Shown here in pieces: positions 1 through 9,457 of a stretch of DNA of 64,000 nucleotides. The notes under the pieces were generated by a model. That model was not told where the DNA came from, did not search any database, and saw only the letters and a program-made list of their open reading frames with translations. Position 1 is the first letter of the stretch, and each line of letters starts with the position of its first letter. This DNA comes from Planctomycetota bacterium. Its GTDB lineage: Bacteria > Planctomycetota > UBA1135 > UBA2386. The stretch covers positions 620,001 through 684,000 of the forward strand of contig JACKIB010000001.1 in the NCBI GenBank assembly GCA_020638695.1. The letters are read 5' to 3'. The position numbers were made by a program, and so were the translations under genes.

Positions 1-429
1 CTGCTCGACCACCAGTTCGCCGCGGTCGAGGTCGAAGTGGGCCAACCCGACCATGAACACCACCGTGCCCGCGCCGCCGGACAGACCCGTGGTCTCGGTA
101 TCGAGGAACGTGCACGCGGCGAGGTCCAACTCCGCAACCGACGCGTCGTCGGTCAGCGCGGCCAATCGATCACGGTCACAGCGCAACGCATCGCCCAGGC
201 ATAGCGTGCCGTGACGGGTGTCCAGCGGGTAGCACAGCCGACGCAGGAAGCAGCTGCCCCGCTCGTTCTCCACCACGCTGCCGTCTGGCAGCTCGACCAC
301 GCCGCGCCGCCGCGCCAGCAGTTCCGCACGACGCTGCAGTAACGCGCGCACCGCCGGCGGTTCCTCCGGCACGGGACGGGCGACGCGATCGTGCGAGCCA
401 CGCAGCCGTGCTCCGAACTCGCGCTTCAC
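1..429 (-). CDS. mrfB: MrfB/YprB-type RNase H-like exonuclease (3' end outside window)
   Basis: The partial protein (143 residues visible, C-terminus off the window) has the DEDD-exonuclease first motif LDTETTGLSGG at residues 109-119, with D110 and E112 as the expected metal ligands. This motif is characteristic of the YprB/MrfB ribonuclease-H-like family. The GTG start overlaps the stop codon of the upstream helicase by four bases (GTGA), so the two are translationally coupled. In Bacillus the MrfA helicase and MrfB exonuclease act together in excision of mitomycin-type DNA damage, and the same pairing here supports that role. The N-terminal 100 residues are Arg-rich and not diagnostic. The C-terminal part, where TPR repeats lie in some members, cannot be seen. 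Confidence 0.85.
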   Translation of the reverse strand, partial: MKREFGARLRGSHDRVARPVPEEPPAVRALLQRRAELLARRRGVVELPDGSVVENERGSCFLRRLCYPLDTRHGTLCLGDALRCDRDRLAALTDDASVAELDLAACTFLDTETTGLSGGAGTVVFMVGLAHFDLDRGELVVEQ

Positions 430-2729
430 GCTTCGGCCTCGCGCTCCCTCGTGTGCGCCGGCGCGAGCATCCCGCCGAGCAGCACCCGGGCGTGCTGCTT
501 GGGGGTCGCGCCGAGATCGCGTCCGGGACCGATGCAACTCGGACAACCGGTGCGGCAGGCGCAGCGCTCGAGCAACCCGCGGGCCGCCGCGAGGATCGCT
601 CGGTGGCCGGCGAAGATCTGCTCGGCCAGCCCGACACCCCCCTGCACACGGTCGTACAGGGTGATCGTCGGGCAGCCGAAGTGCGGGTGCCGCAACTCGG
701 TCGACACCTTGACGTCCGCGGGGTCGACGCGGACGAACAGTGGCACCAGCCCTTGGATCAACGACCCCAGACCGCGCAACCCGGAGGCACCCGCCCCGCT
801 GGTCAGACCGGCTTCAGCGGCGAGGTCGGGCCCGATCGCCAGGAAGCACGCCTCGGTCTCGATCTCCTCCGGGGGCAGGTGGATCTCGCCGATCCCGACG
901 TTCTCGCGCGTGTAGAAGCGGATCTTCTTGAACGCCTTGGCGAGCGTCGACACGTGCACTTCGCCGTGGTGCGACCGGTAGTGGTCGTGCTGTTCACTGC
1001 GGTCCACGTGCAGAACCCGGACCTCGGTCTCGCTGTCGGCCTCCGTGTAGTAGTCGACCTCTACCCGCTTGACCTCGGCGCGGCGGTCGGCGAAGTGCAG
1101 CTCCTCGACCAGGTACTGCTCGCCTTGGTGGCCGTAGATCGCCCCCTTGTAGACCTCGGTGATCGCCGATGGTCGATCGACCTCTGCCAGCACCGTGCGG
1201 TGCTCGACATCCATGATCACGACGTTGTCCATGTCCGCCGCGTTCAGGCTGACTCCCTCCGCCGGGTAGGTCGGGCCGGCGAAGTGGTAGCGCCCGCCTT
1301 CGCGCACCAACAGCCGTAGGTCGTCGGTGAGGAAGTCGAGCACCTCGCCGATCTGCTCGCACTGCCCGAACCCCGCGGCCTTGTCGAACGGCAGCTCGAA
1401 CGCGGCACACTTGACGTGGTTGGTCAGGATGATCGGGTTGTCCGGATCGATCGACACCGCTTCACGCGGGCGATCGAACAGGTACCCGGGGTTGCCCATC
1501 AAGAACTGGTCGATCGCCATGGCGCGCGCCAGCAGGATCACCGCGCTCTCCCGGTTGCGGCGGCCGACCCGGCCGGCGCGCTGGAAGGTGCTGCTCACCG
1601 TCCCCGGGTAGCCGACCAGCACGCACACGTCGAGCGAGCCGATGTCGATGCCGAGCTCCAGCGCGCTGGTCGCCACCACCGTGGTGATCGCGCCACTCGC
1701 CAGGCCGCGTTCGATCTTGCGGCGGAGGTCGGGCAGGTAGCCGCCGCGGTAGCCGGCGATTCGATCCTGGTCGATGTTGCGCGCCCGAGCCTCGTCGCGG
1801 AGGTACTTCAACAGCACTTCGACCGAGCTGCGAGAACGGCAGAACCAGATCGTCTGCAGACCGCTCGCCAGCAACCGTCCGGCGAGGTGCCGTGCTGCCT
1901 CGACCGCCGGAACTCGCAAGCCGGAGGACGCGGAGACCAGGTTCGGGTTGGCGAACACGAAGTGCTTGGTGCCGCGGGCGCTGCCGTCCTCGTCGACCAC
2001 TTCGACCGGCCGCTCGAGCAGTCGGCGCGCGTGCTCTCCCGGATTGCTGATGGTCGCACTGGCGGCACAGAACACCGGGTCGCTGCCGTAGTGGCGGCAA
2101 ATGCGCGTGAGGCGCCGCAGCACGTTGGCGACGTGCGAGCCGTAGATACCCGACAGGGTGTGCACCTCGTCGATCACCACGTAGCGCAGCGCGGTGAACA
2201 GGCCCTGCCACAGGGTGTGGTTGGGCAGGATGCCGGCGTGCAGCATGTGCGGGTTGGTCAATACCAGGGAACCGCGCTCGCGCAGCGCTTGCCGGACCGA
2301 CGGAGGGGTGTCGCCGTCGTACACCGCGACCGTCAGCTCCGCGCCGGGAACCGCACCGAGCAGCGCCTCGACCTCCGCCATCTGGTCGCGGGCCAACGCC
2401 TTGGTCGGGTAGAGGTAGAGGGCCCGCGCGGCGGTCGCGTCACGCAACAGTCGGTCGAGTACCGGCAAGTGGTAGCACAGCGACTTGCCGGAGGCCGTCG
2501 GGGTGGCGACCACGGTGTGCCGGCCCTGGTGGAGGAACTCGGCCGCGCGCGCCTGGTGCCGGTAGAGCTCCAAGATGCCGCGCGCCTCGAGCACAGTGCG
2601 CAACTCGGGCAGCAGCCACTCCGGGTACGGCGCCAGCCGCGCCGGAACGGGCGGCACCGAGTGCGTCGCCTCGACCGTGAGCGGCGCATCGTCGCCACGC
2701 AGTGAGGCCAGGAGCTCCCCGACGTTCAT
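426..2729 (-). CDS. mrfA: DEAD/DEAH-box helicase with C-terminal Cys cluster, MrfA/YprA family
   Basis: A 767-residue superfamily 2 helicase. Walker A is TPTASGKS (about residues 76-83), the Walker B box is DEVH (187-190), and motif VI sequence QRAGRVGRR lies in the second RecA domain. The C-terminus carries the DUF1998-type cysteine cluster (C723, C725, C729, C732), which in MrfA binds zinc. Length and domain order fit YprA/MrfA, a 3'-5' DNA helicase for repair of bulky or crosslinked lesions. It is the upstream partner of the coupled exonuclease gene that follows on the same strand. The lipoprotein gene upstream ends about 30 bp away and may share its transcript. Annotated simply as DEAD/DEAH helicase in many genomes. 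Confidence 0.93.
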   Translation of the reverse strand: MNVGELLASLRGDDAPLTVEATHSVPPVPARLAPYPEWLLPELRTVLEARGILELYRHQARAAEFLHQGRHTVVATPTASGKSLCYHLPVLDRLLRDATAARALYLYPTKALARDQMAEVEALLGAVPGAELTVAVYDGDTPPSVRQALRERGSLVLTNPHMLHAGILPNHTLWQGLFTALRYVVIDEVHTLSGIYGSHVANVLRRLTRICRHYGSDPVFCAASATISNPGEHARRLLERPVEVVDEDGSARGTKHFVFANPNLVSASSGLRVPAVEAARHLAGRLLASGLQTIWFCRSRSSVEVLLKYLRDEARARNIDQDRIAGYRGGYLPDLRRKIERGLASGAITTVVATSALELGIDIGSLDVCVLVGYPGTVSSTFQRAGRVGRRNRESAVILLARAMAIDQFLMGNPGYLFDRPREAVSIDPDNPIILTNHVKCAAFELPFDKAAGFGQCEQIGEVLDFLTDDLRLLVREGGRYHFAGPTYPAEGVSLNAADMDNVVIMDVEHRTVLAEVDRPSAITEVYKGAIYGHQGEQYLVEELHFADRRAEVKRVEVDYYTEADSETEVRVLHVDRSEQHDHYRSHHGEVHVSTLAKAFKKIRFYTRENVGIGEIHLPPEEIETEACFLAIGPDLAAEAGLTSGAGASGLRGLGSLIQGLVPLFVRVDPADVKVSTELRHPHFGCPTITLYDRVQGGVGLAEQIFAGHRAILAAARGLLERCACRTGCPSCIGPGRDLGATPKQHARVLLGGMLAPAHTREREAEA

Positions 2730-2761
2730 CGACCTTGTGTCCGGCGCGGCTCGCGCCTCGA

Positions 2762-3478
2762 TCAGCGCTTCGCCGGCAGCGCGGGCACCGGCACGATGGT
2801 GGTCTCGTACAGCTTCGGCAGCATCTCGGCGAGGATCACCTGCAGGGTCTGGCCGGTCAGCGCGATGCCGTGCTCGGCGCGCGCCAGACTGAGCGGCGTA
2901 CGCGCTTCGTTGTGGAACAGCCGGTCCAGCAGGACATGCCGCTGCCCTTTGCCATCGACCGGTCCCTTCACCACCAGCCGAATCGCGGTGTAGGCGACGG
3001 TGCGCCGGCGCCCGACTTCGAGGCCGGTGGCGGCCGCTTCGCGGTAGCGGTGCAGGGCGAGCAGCGAGGGCTCGACGACGAACTCCTGGTCGACGGGGGC
3101 ACCCGCGGTGGATCGACGCGCGAAGATCCGACTGCGCTCGATCTCGTCGACCAGCAACTCCTCGACCATCACCGGCACCGGCCGCTCCCAGATGTTGTCG
3201 GCGTAGACGGTGCGATCGAAGCTCGCGTCACGAAACGTCGGGACCTTCTCCCGCGCATCGCGCAACGGCTGGACGAACACCGGCGCCGGGCACTGCCGCG
3301 GCGCGACGTAGCCCGCGGTGCGGTAGATCAGCGTGTTGCGCGCCAGGTCCAGTCGCGATGGCGACGCGCATCCGACGCCGAGCACGCAATAGCCCAGCAG
3401 AGCCAAGGACGAAGAACCACGGAGCGAGCCGAACGCCCGTCCGCCTGACCGCGGAACACCACCACCCATGCACCGCAT
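2762..3478 (-). CDS. putative lipoprotein of unknown function
   Basis: A 238-residue protein. An Arg-containing N-terminus and a hydrophobic stretch (SLALLGYCVLGVGC) end in a plausible lipobox cysteine near residue 38, so it is probably a lipoprotein anchored facing the periplasm. The rest is a mixed alpha/beta region without motifs I recognise. A pattern of a conserved DNIWERPV segment followed by VEELLVDEIE resembles secreted auxiliary lipoproteins of the CsgG/LpoB or ABC-auxiliary type, but this is only an impression. A start nearer the hydrophobic segment is possible because the first 20 residues look atypical for a signal peptide. It lies upstream of mrfA on the same strand and divergently from the DUF6288-like gene. 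Confidence 0.65.
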   Translation of the reverse strand: MRCMGGGVPRSGGRAFGSLRGSSSLALLGYCVLGVGCASPSRLDLARNTLIYRTAGYVAPRQCPAPVFVQPLRDAREKVPTFRDASFDRTVYADNIWERPVPVMVEELLVDEIERSRIFARRSTAGAPVDQEFVVEPSLLALHRYREAAATGLEVGRRRTVAYTAIRLVVKGPVDGKGQRHVLLDRLFHNEARTPLSLARAEHGIALTGQTLQVILAEMLPKLYETTIVPVPALPAKR

Positions 3479-3668
3479 TCTATCCGCGGGCTACGACGCC
3501 CGTGCGTGCGAAAAACGCGGCATTCGAGCGCCGCCGTCTCGGACCCTCCCCCGGCAGCTCCACGCGACCCGGCATGACTCGGCGCCGGGTCGCGGGAGCA
3601 CGGCAGGTCTTGCGGGGCGCGCCGGGCGATCGCGCGGGCGGATCCCCGGCCGAGTACACTGCCGGTCC

Positions 3669-6083
3669 ATGCGCCCTCACCCACTCCTCGCGACCTCGTT
3701 CGCGCTCGCCGCCGCATTCCCGGCCAGCGCGCAGTCGATCCCGGACCTGACCCGCGGCGACCCCATTCCCCAAGGTGCAGTGCACGATTGGACACTGGGT
3801 GCCACCGGTGCTCGCGGTTGGATGCACAGCGCCAAGATGACGACCACGCAGGCGCGTCAAGTCGCGATCACCGACGTGGAGCGCGGCTCCCCCGCCGACG
3901 GGATCCTGGCCCGCGGGGACGTGTTGTTGGGCATCGGCAAGGCGCGCTTCGCCAGGGACCCACGCACCGAGCTGGGTGCGGCACTGACTGCCGCGGAGTC
4001 CGCCGCAGGGGCGGGACGGCTGGACTTGATCCGCTGGCGCGCCGGCGCGACCGAGACCGTGACCGTGCGCCTGCCGGTGCTCGGCAGCTACGCGCCCACC
4101 GCGCCCTTCGACTGCCCGAAATCGAAAGCGATCCTGGATCGCGGCTGCCGGGCGTTGGCGCGGCGGATGGCCGAACCACGGTACCGACCGAATCCCATTC
4201 CGCGCTGCTTGAACGCGCTCGCCCTGCTCGCCAGCGGCAACCGCGACTACTTGCCACTGATCGAACGCGAAGCGCGTTGGGCCGCCAAGTTCTCGGTCAA
4301 GAGCTTCCAGACCTGGTACTACGGCTACGTGCTGATCCTGCTGGCCGAGTACCACGGCGCCACCGGCGACGGGTCGATCCTCGAAGGGATGCGACGGCTG
4401 GCACTCGAGGCCGCGCGCGGCCAGTCGCGGGTCGGCTCGTGGGGTCATCGCTTCGCCGAACCGAGCGGGCGGCTGGCGGGCTACGGCATGATGAACGCGC
4501 CGGGCGTCCCGCTGACCATCGGCCTCGTGCTGGCCCGCGACGCTGGCGTTCGTGAGCCCGTGGTGGCGCAGGCGATCGAGCGCAGCGTCGCACTGTTGCG
4601 GTTCTACATCGGCAAGGGGGCGATCCCGTACGGCGACCACGACCCCTGGATCCTCACCCACGAGGACAACGGCAAGTGCGGCATGGGCACGGTGCTGTTC
4701 GACCTGTGCGGCGACCGACGCGGCACGGAGTTCTTCTCGCGGATGAGCCTCGCGTCGCACGGCTCCGAACGCGACACCGGCCACACCGGCAACTACTTCA
4801 ACATGCTGTGGGCGCTGCCTGCGATCGCGCGCGCCGGACCGCACGCGACCGGGGCGTGGATGGCGGAGTTCGGCGCCAACTACCTCGATCTCGCGCGGCG
4901 CTGGGACGGGACGTTCCGGCACCAGGGTCCGCCCCAGGAACGCCACGATAGCTACCGCGGCTGGGACGCCACCGGCGCATTCCTGTTGGCCTACGCCCTT
5001 CCTCTGCGGAAGACCGTGATCACAGGGAAACGCCGCGCGAGCATCCCCGAACTCGACCGCGACAGCGCGACGGCGGTGGTCGCTTGTGGCCGGGGTTGGG
5101 ACAACCGGGAGCGGTTCCGCTTCTACGCGGGACTGAGCGACGGCGCGCTCCTGCGGCGGTTGGGCAGCTGGTCGCCCGTGGTGCGGGAACGCGCGGCGAT
5201 CGCACTGGGTCGGCGGCGCGCGACCGCGGTGCCGGCACTGTGCGGCATGCTGGGTGGCGCCGGATTGACGCCGCGGCTCGGCGCGTGTCGGGCGCTCGCG
5301 CAACTCGGACGCGCCGCGGCCCCGGCCGTGCCGACGCTGCGGGCGGTCCTCGATACCCCGCACCCGTGGCTGCGGATCCAGGCCGCCGAGGCACTGGCAC
5401 GTATCGGCCCCCCCGCGATGTCCACGGTCCCCAAGCTGCTCGAGATGCTGACCAACCCACCGCGCGACGGCGACCCGCGCGGGATGGAGCAGCGCTACCT
5501 GTGCTTCGCCCTGTTCGACCGGCGCCGCGGAATGCTGCGGCGCTCGCTGGAGGGCGTCGACCGCGACCAGCTCTACCGGGCGGTTCGGGCGGGGCTATCG
5601 AACCAAGACGGCCGGGCCCGGGGCACCCTGGGGACGGTGTACGAGACGCTGTCGCTGAGTGAGCTCCGCCCGCTGCTCCCGGCGATCCACCGCGCGATCC
5701 GCGAGTCGGCACCGAGCGGGATCATGTTCGCCCACGAGATCCGCATGGCCGGCTTGCGGTTGCTGGCCAAGCACCACGTCCGCGAGGGGATCGCCGCGTG
5801 CGCGTGGTACGTCCGCCATCAGAAGCAGCACGGCAGCCAGAAGCGCGTCCCGCAGATCCTCGCGTTGTTGCGCCGCTACGGCGCCCACGCGCGCGAGGTG
5901 ATCCCCGAACTGCGCCAGACCGCCGCCTTCTTCACCGAACAGGAGCAGAACTTCCCCAAGCCGATGAGCCGCCAGAAGGCGCAGGCCGTGCTCGACGCGG
6001 TTCGCGAGATCGAAGCGACCGAGGACCGTCCCGCGCTGATCTCGATCGACGACCCCGCGACGGAGGTCCGCAAGGGACGTTGA
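3669..6083 (+). CDS. secreted DUF6288-like protein with PDZ and HEAT-like regions
   Basis: An 804-residue protein. I chose the ATG at 3669 because it opens a classic signal peptide (MRPHPLLATSFALAAAFPAS, cleavage after SAQ-like residues); the frame stays open 67 codons upstream but that part is not protein-like. Residues 25-120 resemble a PDZ module (VERGSPADGILARGDVLLGI). The central part is a helical toroid-like domain with tryptophan and glycine-rich motifs (YGDHDPWILTHEDNGKCGMG), as in the planctomycete DUF6288 family. The C-terminal third consists of HEAT-like repeats (VPALCGMLGG, VPTLRAVLD, VPKLLEML). The function is unknown. The protein is likely periplasmic or secreted and used for protein binding. 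It is transcribed alone and converges on the DUF4340 gene. Confidence 0.8.
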   Translation: MRPHPLLATSFALAAAFPASAQSIPDLTRGDPIPQGAVHDWTLGATGARGWMHSAKMTTTQARQVAITDVERGSPADGILARGDVLLGIGKARFARDPRTELGAALTAAESAAGAGRLDLIRWRAGATETVTVRLPVLGSYAPTAPFDCPKSKAILDRGCRALARRMAEPRYRPNPIPRCLNALALLASGNRDYLPLIEREARWAAKFSVKSFQTWYYGYVLILLAEYHGATGDGSILEGMRRLALEAARGQSRVGSWGHRFAEPSGRLAGYGMMNAPGVPLTIGLVLARDAGVREPVVAQAIERSVALLRFYIGKGAIPYGDHDPWILTHEDNGKCGMGTVLFDLCGDRRGTEFFSRMSLASHGSERDTGHTGNYFNMLWALPAIARAGPHATGAWMAEFGANYLDLARRWDGTFRHQGPPQERHDSYRGWDATGAFLLAYALPLRKTVITGKRRASIPELDRDSATAVVACGRGWDNRERFRFYAGLSDGALLRRLGSWSPVVRERAAIALGRRRATAVPALCGMLGGAGLTPRLGACRALAQLGRAAAPAVPTLRAVLDTPHPWLRIQAAEALARIGPPAMSTVPKLLEMLTNPPRDGDPRGMEQRYLCFALFDRRRGMLRRSLEGVDRDQLYRAVRAGLSNQDGRARGTLGTVYETLSLSELRPLLPAIHRAIRESAPSGIMFAHEIRMAGLRLLAKHHVREGIAACAWYVRHQKQHGSQKRVPQILALLRRYGAHAREVIPELRQTAAFFTEQEQNFPKPMSRQKAQAVLDAVREIEATEDRPALISIDDPATEVRKGR

Positions 6084-6102
6084 GGCGCCGCCGTCCGGTG
6101 GC

Positions 6103-7848
6103 TCACTTGCTCCAGCGGTCGAGCAACCGGCGGAAGACTTCTTTCCGCACCACGTAGCCGAACGGCGCGTCTCGACCGGTGGTCACCAGCACGTGCTTGC
6201 CGAGCGGTCGCAGGTCGAACTCCGCCAACACGCCACTCTGCTGGTGCACGTCGCGCCGCGCCAACACGTGCACCGCCGGCGCAGCAGGGCTCGGCATCTT
6301 CACCACGTCGTCGGCGTCCAGCAGCTTCATCCACGCGGCGAAGTCCGCGACGTCGGCGACCTCGGCGCCCGCCTCGTCGTGCCAACCACCCTTGTTGACC
6401 AACACCCGCCGCGGCTTGCCCGGCACGTCGATCTCGAGGCGGAACGGCAGCGCGTCGAGCTTGAGGAACCGACGATGGACGAAGTCGATCCACGGCTGCC
6501 GGACATCGGCGACCACTTCCTGGGGCAACAGCACCGCGGCCTGATCGCCCTCCCGGCGAGCGAACACCAACCCGTCCGTACGCGTTCGCCCGAAGCGGAT
6601 CGCGGCCGGCGGCCCGAGCTGTCCGTGCACCGTGACTCGCACGGTGAAGTAGCCCTGCCCGTCGGCCAGCCCGCTGTCGGCGGGGACCTGCTCGAGGAAC
6701 TCGCGCGCCTCGAGCTTGACCAACGCGTCCAGCAACTTGCTCAGCGGGGTCGGACTGACCTGCTCCGACACCACCGGACGCTCCAGCCGGAAGTCGCGGG
6801 ACCCGGGCCGCGCCAGCACACACGGCTGCTGCCCGACGCCCGGGTCGAGCTCGATGCGGGTGATCTGCTCGCGGTCGACCTCCAGCAGGTGCTTGGCGCG
6901 CAGCAGCCGCGCCCACCACTCCAGGCGCGCGATCGGGCCAGCCGGCACCTCGAACACGATGTTGCGCTGCCGCAGGTGGCCCAGCAGCACCGGCGCGTTG
7001 CCACCCTTGCCGTCACCGAGCCGCTTCAGGTCGAGCGTCTCCATCCCGCGGCTGCCGGAGATCGAAAGGGTCAAGTCGACCTTCTCGAACTTCTCCACCG
7101 AGCCGCTGAGGAACCGGGCGACCTGCAGCGAGCCCGCTTCGCGCACCAGCCCGTCGACCATCTTCTGGTCGGCGCGCAGGTGCGCCGGCTCGACGATCCC
7201 GAACCAACCGTTGGGCTGCCGCTGGATCGCGTCGGCGACCGGCTTGCCGTCGACCTTGCGCTCGAGGCGTAGCCGCTGCACTTCGCCAACCGCCAGATGG
7301 GTGAACAGGACCCGCTCGCGGAACTCGTCGGGGTTGTGCTGGATGGCGCTGAACAGCGCCTTCGAGCCGATGAAGATCTTGCCGTCGAGCCGCACGTACA
7401 ACTCGTCGCTCCGGTGCCCGTTGAGTCCGATCTCGAGCTTCACCGCCTGGTCGGCGAACCGCACTTCGACCTTGGCTCGCGGAGTGTCGAACCCGCACTT
7501 CTGCACCAGCTGGGGATCCTTGGCGAGCTCTTCGGCGGTGAAGCCGACCAACAGGTGCGCGGTGCCGTACGTATCGCACAGGCTCTTCAGCATCGCCATC
7601 GAGGCGACGTCGTCGACCGGGTCGGAGATCCGGAACTGCTCGTTGGCCGCGTCGAGCGCGAGGATCATCGGCTCCTGGTTGCCGATCTGGACCTTGATCT
7701 GGCGGGCCTCCCAGACGTTCTTGGGCAGCAGCTTGCGCGTGAGGCCATCATCGGATGGTGCCTCGGGTCGCTCGCCGCTGCTCTTGTAGAGGTAGAACGC
7801 CCCTCCGCCGACGGCCAACGCCAACACGGTGTTCAGCTTCCAGCCCAC
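6103..7848 (-). CDS. DUF4340-containing protein, last gene of Gld-type ABC operon
   Basis: A 581-residue protein with a short N-terminal transmembrane anchor (TVLALAVGGGAFYLY) and a large extracytoplasmic beta-rich region. Repeated motifs such as KVEVRFADQAVKLEIGLNG and LRLERKVDGKPVADA are typical of DUF4340, which commonly follows GldG-like genes. The motif appears at least twice, suggesting tandem DUF4340 modules. It is separated from the GldG-like gene by 22 bp and is the promoter-distal gene of the four-gene operon. In other bacteria this cassette is annotated as a gliding-motility-like ABC exporter of unknown substrate; nothing here shows the substrate. Confidence 0.85.
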   Translation of the reverse strand: MGWKLNTVLALAVGGGAFYLYKSSGERPEAPSDDGLTRKLLPKNVWEARQIKVQIGNQEPMILALDAANEQFRISDPVDDVASMAMLKSLCDTYGTAHLLVGFTAEELAKDPQLVQKCGFDTPRAKVEVRFADQAVKLEIGLNGHRSDELYVRLDGKIFIGSKALFSAIQHNPDEFRERVLFTHLAVGEVQRLRLERKVDGKPVADAIQRQPNGWFGIVEPAHLRADQKMVDGLVREAGSLQVARFLSGSVEKFEKVDLTLSISGSRGMETLDLKRLGDGKGGNAPVLLGHLRQRNIVFEVPAGPIARLEWWARLLRAKHLLEVDREQITRIELDPGVGQQPCVLARPGSRDFRLERPVVSEQVSPTPLSKLLDALVKLEAREFLEQVPADSGLADGQGYFTVRVTVHGQLGPPAAIRFGRTRTDGLVFARREGDQAAVLLPQEVVADVRQPWIDFVHRRFLKLDALPFRLEIDVPGKPRRVLVNKGGWHDEAGAEVADVADFAAWMKLLDADDVVKMPSPAAPAVHVLARRDVHQQSGVLAEFDLRPLGKHVLVTTGRDAPFGYVVRKEVFRRLLDRWSK

Positions 7849-7870
7849 TATCTCGTCCGTTCGCTCGGGT

Positions 7871-9457
7871 TCAGGCGCGGCTCCGGCGCACCGCCACCGC
7901 GATGCCCAGGATCAGGAACAGGCTCGGTACGCCCAGGATCAACAACAGGAACACGCGCCCCAACTTGCGCGCCGCGAGGTCGCGGTCGGCCGGCAGCTCG
8001 ATGGTGCTCGGCTTGAACTGCGCGCGGTGCACGGCGATCAACTCGTAGCGCTCGGCCAGCGCATCGAAACAGTTGAGGACGAACTCCCGCTGCGCGCCGC
8101 GGCGCAGGTGCCGGTTGCTGAAGCCACCCCCGGTGATCAGGATGATCTGCCCCATCCGCGTGCTTCCGTCCTTCGGGCGCACGTGGATCTGCACGCCCAC
8201 GGTGTGCGCGGCGTAGCCCTGGCGCGGCGGCGGCGTATCGGCACCGACTCCCCCCGGTTGCAGCCAGCACTCCTTCTGGGTGCGCAGGAACGCGAAGTTC
8301 ACGCTCCCGGCGTCGGCTTCGCCGGCGGTGCGCGAGATCGGCCGAGCGTCGAGTAGCGCCAGCGAACGCTGGTTCTTGGTCAACCCCTCGGTGATGCGTC
8401 CACCCTGCATCGAGCGGATGTCGAGCCCCGCCGCCTGTTCCGACGGCGCGTTGTTGTAGAACTGCGCCACCATCTCGTCGCCGAGCTTGACCCCGTATCG
8501 GTCGAGCAACTCGGAGAGCCGTAGGTTCCAACTCGGCGGCTGCTGGAACGGCACGGTCAGGAACATCCGCCCACCGCGCTGCAAGAAGGCGTGGATCTTG
8601 TCGCACTCCTCCTTGGTGAAGTCGCGGCGCTTGGGCTCCAGCGACAGCAGCACCGTGGCGTTCTCGGGGATCGCCGCGTCGCCGCCGAGGTTGAGCGGAA
8701 CGATCCGGAATCCGTCGTCCTTCAGCGCGGCCAGCAACTCGCTGTAGTCGTACGGGTCGTTGCCGTTCGCCCCGGTCATCTCCTGGTGGCCGTCGAGCAC
8801 ACAGGCGACCGGCGCCCCACCCGCCATCAAGCTCTTGATAGCCGACGAGATCTGCTCCTCGCCGGTGTAGGCCATCAGCCGCGGCATCTTCGGGCTCTTG
8901 CCAGGGACCGGTGCGTCGGTGCCGAACTTGATCGCGGCGAGGTCATAGTAGAGCGACATCTCGCGCACCCGCACTGCGTCCGCCTGCCCCGGTCGCTTGT
9001 GGAACGCGGCCACCACCACCACATTCCTGCCGCGCACCGGCTTGACGCGTTTCGTCCAGTCCTCTCCGGCCTTGGGGTCGGTCCGGTCGATGCGACGCAC
9101 GACCAACTGGTCGCCGCCGAGCGCGGCGTATTGGCGGAGCAACCCCGCGGTCAGCTGCAGCACCTCGTTGCACACCGCGACCTCGGCGCGCTGCTGCTGG
9201 TTGCTGTTCGGCGCCTGCACCACACGTTCGAAGAACGTCGCGATCTCGATCCGCACGTCGTCGCGCGCCCGCAGCGCCGCGACGATGTCCCGGCTGACCT
9301 GGGTCAAGCTGGCTTGGTGGCCGGGCGACAGGTCGAGGATCACCTTGAACTCGGGGCGCGCGGCGAGAAGCACCGCCAGCACGAAACCCGCGACGCCCAG
9401 GACACTGCCGAGCAGCAGCCCGCCCCAGCCGGAGATGCGGCCGCGGGTCAGCGCCAT
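7871..9457 (-). CDS. GldG-like ABC transporter auxiliary protein
   Basis: A 528-residue protein with one transmembrane segment at each end (near residues 12-32, LLLGSVLGVAGFVLAVLL, and near 500-522, VFLLLILGVPSLFLILGIAV) and a large periplasmic region between. The order is that of the ABC_transp_aux/GldG family. The sequence VLSLEPKRRDFTKEECDKI is typical of the region that discusses filament-like DUF4350 folds. The gene overlaps the permease gene by 10 bp, implying coupled translation. It is likely part of a membrane complex with the permease and ATPase. The operon lacks any gld motility genes nearby, so motility is not implied. Confidence 0.87.
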   Translation of the reverse strand: MALTRGRISGWGGLLLGSVLGVAGFVLAVLLAARPEFKVILDLSPGHQASLTQVSRDIVAALRARDDVRIEIATFFERVVQAPNSNQQQRAEVAVCNEVLQLTAGLLRQYAALGGDQLVVRRIDRTDPKAGEDWTKRVKPVRGRNVVVVAAFHKRPGQADAVRVREMSLYYDLAAIKFGTDAPVPGKSPKMPRLMAYTGEEQISSAIKSLMAGGAPVACVLDGHQEMTGANGNDPYDYSELLAALKDDGFRIVPLNLGGDAAIPENATVLLSLEPKRRDFTKEECDKIHAFLQRGGRMFLTVPFQQPPSWNLRLSELLDRYGVKLGDEMVAQFYNNAPSEQAAGLDIRSMQGGRITEGLTKNQRSLALLDARPISRTAGEADAGSVNFAFLRTQKECWLQPGGVGADTPPPRQGYAAHTVGVQIHVRPKDGSTRMGQIILITGGGFSNRHLRRGAQREFVLNCFDALAERYELIAVHRAQFKPSTIELPADRDLAARKLGRVFLLLILGVPSLFLILGIAVAVRRSRA